Assembly: GCF_002157205.1 (NCBI RefSeq)
Contig: NZ_CP021358.1
Coordinates: 1,612,001-1,676,000 of the forward strand
Direction of reading: 5' to 3'
Length of the DNA stretch: 64,000 bases
Source: Kushneria marisflavi
GTDB taxonomy: Bacteria > Pseudomonadota > Gammaproteobacteria > Pseudomonadales > Halomonadaceae
Of this stretch, positions 57,682 to 64,000 are shown in pieces. The notes beneath the pieces were generated by a model that was not told the DNA's origin, did not search any database, and saw nothing but the letters and a program-made list of their open reading frames with translations. Position numbers and translations under genes: made by a program. Each line of letters starts with the position of its first letter. Position 1 is the stretch's first letter.

Positions 57682-58068
57682 ATGCCCTCGCGCCTTTTAT
57701 GGCTCGCCGTCGCCCTGTCCGGACTGGGGGTGGTCATCCTCGGCGCCTGGGGTGCTCACGGTCTGGCCGATCGACTGGATGCCCAGGCGCTCAATGCCTG
57801 GCACACCGGTGTTCGCTACCAGGCCTGGCATACGCTGGCCTTCATGATGATTCTGATCTGGCGCGAGGTTGTCCCACTGGTCGGCCAGCGTTTCGTGCTG
57901 GGCCTTTGGGGCATCGGTGTGGTGCTCTTTAGCGGTTCACTCTATCTGCTGGCACTGGGCGGCCCGGCCCTGCTGGGGCCCATCACCCCACTGGGGGGAC
58001 TTGCAATGATGGCCGGCTGGGCCATGCTGGGCGTGACTGCCTTGCGCCGAAGGCCTGAGCCGTCATAA
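57682..58068 (+). CDS. DUF423 small membrane protein
   Basis: A 128-aa protein with four membrane helices and the DUF423 pattern LGAWGAHGL, then ALNAWHTGVRYQAWHTLAFM and GPITPLGGLAMMAGW. YgdD of E. coli is a relative; function unknown. ATG 57682 has AGGAG ten bases upstream and removes a long non-hydrophobic extension from the open frame. Confidence 0.92.
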   Translation: MPSRLLWLAVALSGLGVVILGAWGAHGLADRLDAQALNAWHTGVRYQAWHTLAFMMILIWREVVPLVGQRFVLGLWGIGVVLFSGSLYLLALGGPALLGPITPLGGLAMMAGWAMLGVTALRRRPEPS

Positions 58069-58112
58069 TCACTTCAGGCTGCGCGACCGACGTGGCGTGA
58101 GCATGAGCATTC

Positions 58113-59114
58113 ATGACAATGTCCCTACCCGATTTTTCCGATCTGCTGGAGGCCGGCCCGCTGGCACCCTTGCCCCTGCCGCCCACCGGGTTGATGGCGC
58201 AGTATTTTCGTCATTACGAGCTGGACGCACTGATCACGCAGGTCGGTGGCATCGAGTCGGGACATTTACAGATCGGCGAATTTCGCCTCTGGACTCAGGT
58301 CTGGACCCCGCACAACGCGCTTCGTGGCACGGTCATGGTCGTACATGGTTATTTCGATCATCTGGGCCTTTATGGCCATCTGCTAAACCTATTGCTTGAT
58401 GGCGGATTTCGTGTCGTGCTCTGGGACCTACCGGGGCATGGCCTGTCCAGCGGGGAGCGTGCCGCCATCGATGACTTTGCCACCTACACTCAATGCCTGC
58501 GGGGCCTGCTCGATCAGCTGGGGGACAGGGGATTGATCCACGAGCCGCTGATCGGGATTGGCCAGAGCACAGGCGCTGCCATTTTGACCACCGATGCACT
58601 GGAGCGCGCCGACCATCATCCCTGGCAGGCACTGGCCCTGCTGGCCCCGCTGGTGCGGCCCTGCAAGTGGCATCGTTCTCGGCTGATGCACCGCCTGGCC
58701 ACGCCCTTTATTCGCAGCATCCCGCGCCATTACCGCCCCAACACGACCAATCTTGCCTTCACGGCGTTTTTGCATCAAAAGGACCCGCTGCAGACCAACA
58801 CCCTGCCGTTGGTATGGGTCAGTGCCATGCGCGACTGGATGGGTCATGTTCGAAGGTTGCCGCCCTGTCATCTACCGGTACTGATTCTGCAGGGCCAGCA
58901 GGACGCCACCGTGGACTGGCGCTGGAATCTCGAGGTGCTGCGCCGGCTGCTGCCGGCGGCTCGAATCGTCTATCATCAGGATGCTCGACACCATCTGGTC
59001 AACGAATCGCCGGACATCCGACAGACCCTTTTCAGGGATCTGCACCAATTTCTGATCACACAGACCGAAGGCTCATGCATCTCTACTGCCGACATGCCCG
59101 AGGCGCCCTCATGA
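58113..59114 (+). CDS. Alpha/beta hydrolase (lysophospholipase-like)
   Basis: A 333-aa serine hydrolase. The oxyanion stretch is VVHGYFDH (residues 77-84), the nucleophile elbow is GIGQSTGAA (S152), the acid lies in LILQGQQDATVDW and the histidine in DARHHLVNES. The shape resembles monoacylglycerol lipase or lysophospholipase L2. No signal peptide. Its last four bases overlap the lipoprotein gene, so the pair is translated together; this suggests envelope lipid work, by inference. Confidence 0.88.
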   Translation: MTMSLPDFSDLLEAGPLAPLPLPPTGLMAQYFRHYELDALITQVGGIESGHLQIGEFRLWTQVWTPHNALRGTVMVVHGYFDHLGLYGHLLNLLLDGGFRVVLWDLPGHGLSSGERAAIDDFATYTQCLRGLLDQLGDRGLIHEPLIGIGQSTGAAILTTDALERADHHPWQALALLAPLVRPCKWHRSRLMHRLATPFIRSIPRHYRPNTTNLAFTAFLHQKDPLQTNTLPLVWVSAMRDWMGHVRRLPPCHLPVLILQGQQDATVDWRWNLEVLRRLLPAARIVYHQDARHHLVNESPDIRQTLFRDLHQFLITQTEGSCISTADMPEAPS

Positions 59115-59632
59115 GTCGATGGACATTCATGGCGCTGCTGGCCCTGTTGATGACGGGCTGTGCCGGGATGGACAGCGATCTCTCGCGCCCCCGCACCCCA
59201 CTGGAAAACCTAGGGCAGACAGCAGCGGTTGATGTCCTCAAGGCGCCTCCCTGGCCGGATAACACCAGCAATCGCGTGATTCTTGTCACTCCCGTCGAAG
59301 CCGACGCCGATTTCGGCGCCCAGGCCGATGCTCGCTTCGATGATGCCATGACCCGCCGATTGCTCAGCGCCCGAAATGGACCACAGATATTGTCCGTTGC
59401 ACAGGCCGCCGCACAGCCGGAGACGCCCGATAACCAATGGCGGCTTTCTTCACATCTTCAGTCACCGCTGGGCGCCATCGTCCTGTCGGATCGAAAGCTT
59501 TATCCCTATAGGCTGACATTGACGCTCAAGCGCGGCGACAGTGACGATATCTGGTGGCAAAAGGAGATCGACGGCGCGCTTGATGCGCTGGGCCTGCCGC
59601 TGTCACAGGCCGCCATGACACCGGCACCCTGA
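59111..59632 (+). CDS. Uncharacterised lipoprotein
   Basis: A 173-aa lipoprotein with lipobox LMTGC (C17). The mature part has no domain I can name; VILVTPVEADADFGAQADARF and LYPYRLTLTLKRG suggest a small beta-rich fold. ATG 59111 overlaps the hydrolase stop (ATGA), and the signal peptide begins there, so the start is well supported. Confidence 0.8.
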   Translation: MSRWTFMALLALLMTGCAGMDSDLSRPRTPLENLGQTAAVDVLKAPPWPDNTSNRVILVTPVEADADFGAQADARFDDAMTRRLLSARNGPQILSVAQAAAQPETPDNQWRLSSHLQSPLGAIVLSDRKLYPYRLTLTLKRGDSDDIWWQKEIDGALDALGLPLSQAAMTPAP

Positions 59633-59674
59633 TGGCCTGGTAACCGATCACCATTCATGACGTGGAGTGTTTTC

Positions 59675-60763
59675 GTGCGTGCATCTCATCTTGATCGTGA
59701 AGGGCCCCACAATCCCTTCCCGGGACGCCAGGCACTGGAGCGGCGTATGGGTCATTCGCTGCCCATTCAACTTGGATCCAATGAAGGGCTGGACATGCCT
59801 CATCAGGCACTGGGCGAGGCACTGGGTACCCAGGTGGCCGAGCTGGCACGTGCCTATGGTGATGCCCAGGCGTTCGAGCTGCGCCAGCAACTGGCCGAGC
59901 AGCTGAGCACTTCTCCCGAGGCCCTGCTGGTGGATGCCGGTGCCGACAGCCTGATCGCCCTGACGCTGCGCGCCCTGTGCGATACCGGCACGACCGTGAT
60001 CACCAGTGCCGGCACTTACCCCACCTTTCGCTATTTTGCCGAGGGTCACGGCTGTCGCCTGGTCGAAGTGGCCTATCGACAGGCGCCGGGCCAGCTGGCT
60101 CCCGATGTCGAGGCGCTGGTTCAGGCCGCCTGGCTGCATCACTCAAGGCTGGTCTATCTGGCCAATCCGGACAATCCCAGCGGTCACTGCCTGGCCAGTG
60201 CCGACATTGCCTATCTCGTCGATAATCTGCCGCCGACCTGTCATCTCCTGCTGGATGAGGCCTATCACGAGTTTCGAGCGGACCAGGAGGACAGTGCCCC
60301 CATGGACCGCGTCGTGCGCCTTCGCACCTTCTCCAAGGCACATGGGCTGGCCGGACTTCGCATCGGATATGCCATCGCCTCGCCGGCACTTCTCGAGGTC
60401 ATGTTAAAGGTGCGCATTCACTACGCTGTTTCCTCGGTCGCCCAGGCCGCCGCGATGGTGGTGCTGACCCATATTGACGAGGTTGAGCACCATGTTCAGG
60501 CCGTGATCAAAAGACGTGAGCAGCTGGCGACACAGTTACAGGTGTGGGGGGCTGACGTCCTGCCCTCGGCCACCAATTTCGTGGCCATTCGCATGCCGAA
60601 TGCCGGAGCCGCCGAGTCCGCTCAGCAGGCACTGCTGGCCGATGGCGTCATTGTCCACCGCCCCCCACATCCGGCACTGGCCGATATCCTGCGCATTTCA
60701 GCCGTCGAGGAGGCTCTGGTGCCCGGGCACCTGGCGGCGCTACAAAACGTCCTCGAAGGCTAA
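59675..60763 (+). CDS. HisC-like PLP-dependent aminotransferase
   Basis: Fold-type I aminotransferase (362 aa), closest in style to histidinol-phosphate or threonine-phosphate aminotransferases. The PLP lysine is in RTFSKAHGLAGLRIGY; NPDNPSG and LLDEAYHEF are typical. I chose the GTG at 59675 because GGAG lies seven bases upstream; an ATG 18 bases earlier lacks one. No his or cob genes surround it, so the substrate is open. Confidence 0.88.
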   Translation: MRASHLDREGPHNPFPGRQALERRMGHSLPIQLGSNEGLDMPHQALGEALGTQVAELARAYGDAQAFELRQQLAEQLSTSPEALLVDAGADSLIALTLRALCDTGTTVITSAGTYPTFRYFAEGHGCRLVEVAYRQAPGQLAPDVEALVQAAWLHHSRLVYLANPDNPSGHCLASADIAYLVDNLPPTCHLLLDEAYHEFRADQEDSAPMDRVVRLRTFSKAHGLAGLRIGYAIASPALLEVMLKVRIHYAVSSVAQAAAMVVLTHIDEVEHHVQAVIKRREQLATQLQVWGADVLPSATNFVAIRMPNAGAAESAQQALLADGVIVHRPPHPALADILRISAVEEALVPGHLAALQNVLEG

Positions 60764-60911
60764 CACGCTCATTGCACTCGACCCTGCTTCAAGCGGCAGG
60801 GTCGCCCTGCTTCAGCTTCGGGCGCTCTCTCCTGCCACATCAGAATCTGCCGTCATACCCTGCCTCTATCATTTAATTATTAAAATTGTGTTAAACGTTT
60901 CTGGACATAAG

Positions 60912-60924
60912 AGAACACTGTTCT
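60912..60924. promoter_or_regulatory. Short palindrome upstream of the kinase-like gene
   Basis: AGAACACTGTTCT is a perfect 13-bp palindrome around a central C, with ATA/TAT farther out. It lies in an AT-rich 212-bp gap that also holds a 9-bp hairpin (CGACCCTGC / GCAGGGTCG, 60779-60804) probably ending the aminotransferase transcript. It may be an operator. Confidence 0.35.
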
Positions 60925-60974
60925 TATATTGCAGTAAAGGTTTAGCCTGTTAACGAATTCGTCACCTCACTGCC

Positions 60975-62057
60975 ATGACACAGTGCTTGATCCCATCACC
61001 TGCCCAGGATCCGCACCGGTACTTCATCATGACTACTTCCAGGCACCAGCATCGCCGTGGACGCCCCGACGTTCTCCAGCGCCACTTTCATGGTCCCATC
61101 CGCTTTCCCGGCTCCGACTGGCAATGGTGGCTGGCCGATGACGCGGCTGCCCATGATGCTGCAGCGCGAATGGACCACCACATGCGCGGTGTAGAGCCTG
61201 ATCACGTGACAACACTGCGCGAGCGCAAGGGCCGGCGTACCTTTCGCCTTCAGGTCGCCGAACGCGCACTATTCGCCAAGGAAATTCCGCTCCCCATATG
61301 GCGCAAGCGTCTGGGCGCCCTGCTTGGGATTCAGCACACTCTGGTCGGGTTTGATCACGGCAGCGCCGAGGTGGATAACACTCTGACCCTGAATGCGCGT
61401 ACCGGACAGGGACTGGACGTGCTCTGCGTCGGCGAGCGCATGAGCGCCGGCCTGCCGACCAGCCAGGTCCTGATTCAGCCCTGGCTTGAAGGATGGATCG
61501 GACTGGGAGATGCCTTTGATGTCGCCGACGAGCATGAACGCCATTCGCTTCTATATCGTATGGAAGCCCTGCTCAAGGCCATGCACGATGCCCGAATCTG
61601 CCATCTGGACATCAATACCGATAATCTGATGGTGTCCACACAGGACAGCGAGACGCCGCTGCGCGCCATCGACTGTGCCAAGATGGAGACGAAGGTCACC
61701 CAGCCGGCGCTCTCCACGGCCCTTCAGATCGGCAAGATGCTGCGGGAACTCTACGGCCGTGACGAAGCAGACTTCACCACACGTTACACCCAGGCGCGCG
61801 CCATGCAGCGTCGTATCGCCGGCGAGACAGGCATCAATGAAGCCACCGACACCCTGCTGGCGCTCTCCCTGCGCTATCGGTTGAGCAAGAATCTGTCCCG
61901 TCGCAAGCTGGTGACAACACCATTCGTCAACATTGACGGCCCGGCGCTGGAAAAACGCGTGCGAGCCTCGAAGAAAAATGCGGATATGCCCGCCATTGTC
62001 TGGAACCAGGATCATCCGGCCATGGCGGATGAGGCGCCGGTCTATTCCAGCTCCTGA
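60975..62057 (+). CDS. LPS-kinase/InaA-like protein kinase-fold protein
   Basis: A 360-aa cytoplasmic protein with a kinase-like fold. The catalytic loop resembles HxDxxxxN (CHLDINTDNLMV) and the metal loop is reduced to RAIDCAKM (DFG-like Asp). FRLQVAERALFAKEIPLPIW supplies the ATP-binding lysine. Members of this family (Kdo kinase, WaaP, InaA) phosphorylate LPS sugars or unknown targets. Two starts are possible, ATG 60975 and ATG 61029, neither with a strong ribosome site. A basic tail ends the protein. Confidence 0.72.
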   Translation: MTQCLIPSPAQDPHRYFIMTTSRHQHRRGRPDVLQRHFHGPIRFPGSDWQWWLADDAAAHDAAARMDHHMRGVEPDHVTTLRERKGRRTFRLQVAERALFAKEIPLPIWRKRLGALLGIQHTLVGFDHGSAEVDNTLTLNARTGQGLDVLCVGERMSAGLPTSQVLIQPWLEGWIGLGDAFDVADEHERHSLLYRMEALLKAMHDARICHLDINTDNLMVSTQDSETPLRAIDCAKMETKVTQPALSTALQIGKMLRELYGRDEADFTTRYTQARAMQRRIAGETGINEATDTLLALSLRYRLSKNLSRRKLVTTPFVNIDGPALEKRVRASKKNADMPAIVWNQDHPAMADEAPVYSSS

Positions 62058-62095
62058 TCTGCATTGATCGACATGACCTGTCGTTAAAAGCCACT

Positions 62096-62136
62096 ACGCT
62101 CTAGAGAGTCGCCCTTCACGATCTCTGGAGCGTTTT
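62096..62136 (+). promoter_or_regulatory. Leader hairpin covering the ribosome site of the molybdoenzyme gene
   Basis: ACGCTCTAGAGA (62096-62107) and TCTCTGGAGCGT (62122-62133) form a 12-bp stem with one G-U pair and a 14-base loop. The GGAG ribosome site of the next gene is within the 3' arm and the stem runs into TTTT. It is either a terminator for the kinase-like gene or a translational switch. Confidence 0.6.
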
Positions 62137-62139
62137 GTC

Positions 62140-63219
62140 ATGAGCCACCATCCCGGCATTTTCAAACCCCTGCCTGCCGAGCACTTCCGACATCCCGATG
62201 AGGGCGGCGCCACCAACGCCGAAACCCGTCTGTCCCGGCTGCCGGGCTATCTCACGCCCAATCGCTGGTTCTTTGTGCGCAGCCACTTCGATATTCCCGA
62301 GCTCGATGCCAATGACTGGCGGCTGACGCTGACCGGCGATGCCCTGTCGCATGAGCACGTTCTGAGCCTTGCCGACCTTGAAAGACTTCCACGCGTCAGC
62401 GTCATCCGCGCCATCGAATGCGCCGGCAATGCGCGCGCCTCCTTTGCCCGTGATTTTGGCACCCCTGCTGAAGGCGCTCAGTGGGGACAGGGCGCGGTGG
62501 GCGTGGCAGAGTGGAGCGGTGTGCGCCTGCGCGACGTGCTGGCACTGGCGGGCGTGGAAGAAGGCGCCTTTCATGTTCTGCCGGAAGGCCTCGACAGCGG
62601 ACGCTTCGCCCGACCGTTGCCGATCGACAAGGCGCTCGCCGATGACACGATCATTGCACTCGCCATGAACGGCGAGCCCCTGCCGATCGATCACGGCTTC
62701 CCGGCCCGGCTGGTGGTATCCGGCTGGCTGGGTGCGGCCAGCATCAAATGGCTGGGCCGTCTTGAGGTGTCGCGCCAAACCCTGGATACGTACTGGAACA
62801 CGCAGGACTACACTCTGGCCGGGCCCGATTATCCGGCCGTGGGAGAGGCTGACGGCATTCCCATTACCACCATGCCGGTCATGAGCCTGGTCGATCTTGA
62901 AGACGGTGCGCGGCTCCTTGCCGGCAACACGATCCTGCGCGGACGGGCACTGTCGGGTGAGGGGCAGATTGTTGCCGTCGACTGCCGCCTTGATGACGGC
63001 ACCTGGCAGAGCGCTACCCTGCACACGCCCAATATTGCAGGTGCATGGGTCTGCTGGTCACTGGATTGCCAGCTCGACGCCGATCGTCACGTTCTACAGG
63101 TGCGCGCGCGGGATGATCGCGGTCACGAACAGCCCGAGCACGTCGTCTGGAACGATCATGGCTGTCTTTACAACGCCATTACCCGCATCGCCTTTCATGC
63201 TGAAGACCGGTCGGATTAA
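62140..63219 (+). CDS. Sulfite oxidase family molybdopterin enzyme
   Basis: A 359-aa protein with an N-terminal oxidoreductase molybdopterin domain and a C-terminal Mo-co dimerisation domain (from about residue 240). The molybdenum cysteine is C94 in IECAGNAR; GVAEWSGVRLRDVL and VSGWLGAASIKWLGRLEV are family blocks. There is no signal peptide or heme domain, so it is probably a cytoplasmic YedY/SorA relative of unknown substrate (sulfite or other S/N-oxides). ATG 62140 has GGAG nine bases upstream. Confidence 0.9.
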   Translation: MSHHPGIFKPLPAEHFRHPDEGGATNAETRLSRLPGYLTPNRWFFVRSHFDIPELDANDWRLTLTGDALSHEHVLSLADLERLPRVSVIRAIECAGNARASFARDFGTPAEGAQWGQGAVGVAEWSGVRLRDVLALAGVEEGAFHVLPEGLDSGRFARPLPIDKALADDTIIALAMNGEPLPIDHGFPARLVVSGWLGAASIKWLGRLEVSRQTLDTYWNTQDYTLAGPDYPAVGEADGIPITTMPVMSLVDLEDGARLLAGNTILRGRALSGEGQIVAVDCRLDDGTWQSATLHTPNIAGAWVCWSLDCQLDADRHVLQVRARDDRGHEQPEHVVWNDHGCLYNAITRIAFHAEDRSD

Positions 63220-63240
63220 CCCCGTGGCAAGCGCGATGCC

Positions 63241-64000
63241 TCAATAACCGCTGACCCGGTTCCGGCTTTCATTGAGGCGCTCGGGAAAGCGGGGCGGAAA
63301 GGCCGTCATGTACGCCCGACAGGCTCGCAATACGCGAGCGTCATCAAACCGGGCTCCGACCAGCTGAAGCCCGATCGGCAGTCCGGACGCCGTAAAGCCA
63401 CAGGGTACGGACGCTGCGGGCTGCTGGGTCAGATTGAACGGGTAGGAAAACGGTGTCCATTCCATCCAGTCACGCATACCGCTGCCGGGCGGCACGTTAT
63501 GGCCGACCTCGAAGGCCGCGATGGGGACACTGGGGGTGAGGATCAGATCATAGCTGTCCAGAAAGTGATCCATGTGGCGGTTGAGCCGGGTACGTGTGGT
63601 CTGGGCGCGCAACAGATCGACGGCCGAGAAAGCGCGTCCCCACTCGGCAATTTCCAAAAGTCCCGGATCAAGCAGTTCCTTTTGCTGCGGTGTCATGTCG
63701 GCGAGCTGGGTCGCTGACGCCGTGGCCCAGAGAATCCGGTAGGTTTCCAGCGAGCTTTCCACCTCTGGTTCGATGCGATCGACCTGCGCACCCAGCTTTT
63801 CCATTTGATGCGCCGCGCGGCCCACGCAGTGAGAGATTTCATCATCGCGCGCGGCAGTCCCCAGCGCCGGGCAAAAGGCAATTTTCAGACCGTCCAGCCG
63901 TCCGGCCTCATCACACTGCTCACCCCAGTTCGCGGGCTGGCCCGGCACCGAGAAGTAGTCGTGACCATGAAAGCGTCCGATCACGTTGAGCATCGCGATG
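63241..64000 (-). CDS. Amidase family protein, C-terminal part (5'-truncated by window edge)
   Basis: The frame runs from the window end; the 250 residues visible cover the C-terminal half of an amidase-signature enzyme. YDLILTPSVPIAAFEVGHN, FNLTQQPAASVPCGFTASGLPIGLQLVGARFDD (as adjacent parts) are typical. The Ser-Ser-Lys catalytic part must lie beyond the window. The enzyme hydrolyses amides; the substrate is unknown. Confidence 0.88.
   Translation of the reverse strand, partial: IAMLNVIGRFHGHDYFSVPGQPANWGEQCDEAGRLDGLKIAFCPALGTAARDDEISHCVGRAAHQMEKLGAQVDRIEPEVESSLETYRILWATASATQLADMTPQQKELLDPGLLEIAEWGRAFSAVDLLRAQTTRTRLNRHMDHFLDSYDLILTPSVPIAAFEVGHNVPPGSGMRDWMEWTPFSYPFNLTQQPAASVPCGFTASGLPIGLQLVGARFDDARVLRACRAYMTAFPPRFPERLNESRNRVSGY

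Noticed and set aside
1..64000. tRNA, rRNA, CRISPR arrays, insertion sequences, prophage
   Set aside because: No tRNA cloverleaf with TTCRANN loop, no repeat-spacer array, no transposase or integrase other than XerC, and no phage structural genes were seen.

Overview
The window is chromosomal DNA from a GC-rich (roughly 60 %) gammaproteobacterium. Gene content points to the Oceanospirillales, most likely a Halomonadaceae member such as Halomonas or Kushneria: hemCDXY beside argH-lptM-lysA-dapF-DUF484-xerC-HAD, an E. coli-style nuo operon with fused nuoCD, TTT and AGCS transporters, and acid-rich lipoprotein tails typical of halophiles. The family assignment is inference. I saw no phage, insertion sequence, CRISPR array, rRNA or tRNA. 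The genes at both ends (an MFS transporter and an amidase) run off the window.

Layout. 0-7.9 kb is an accessory transport/catabolic region on the minus strand: ggt (gamma-glutamyltransferase family), chr1-chr2 (split ChrA-type transporter) and tctC-tctB-tctA (tripartite carboxylate uptake), with a divergent GntR/FCD regulator and a perfect 20-bp palindrome between regulator and ggt. 7.9-16.7 kb holds a D-lactate dehydrogenase, an MFS_3 exporter, a RecQ-family helicase coupled to a histone-deacetylase-fold enzyme, and a secreted M16 metalloprotease. 16.8-27.5 kb is core metabolism: hemCDXY (minus) diverging from argH-lptM-lysA-dapF-DUF484-xerC-HAD (plus), whose reading frames largely overlap by four bases. 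27.7-30.6 kb carries a small membrane protein, engB, dsbA and an endonuclease/exonuclease/phosphatase protein. 30.6-45.7 kb is the complete 13-gene complex I operon nuoA-B-CD-E-F-G-H-I-J-K-L-M-N on the minus strand, with a plausible sigma70 promoter and a strong 3' terminator. 46-53 kb contains thiD, a tandem UspA protein, dtd, an SDR enzyme, chaB, the ABC-F protein yheS, a TIGR02444 protein and an FKBP lipoprotein.

53.0-54.2 kb is the most unusual stretch. It has four same-orientation DnaA-box matches beside an AT-rich tract. Next to it is a divergent regulatory region with an inverted repeat resembling paired Fur boxes. That region drives, on one side, an uncharacterised membrane protein with an octanucleotide tandem repeat in its leader. 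On the other side a well-formed promoter is followed about 90 bp later by a strong terminator with no protein gene between, so a candidate iron-responsive small RNA of about 113 nt. The rest (54.2-64 kb) holds trmB-thiG-thiS, an alanine/sodium symporter, a DUF423 protein, an alpha/beta hydrolase-lipoprotein pair, a HisC-like aminotransferase, an LPS-kinase-like protein, a cytoplasmic sulfite-oxidase-family molybdoenzyme and a partial amidase.

Positions and motifs were read by eye. Family names rest on recognisable motifs rather than database searches.
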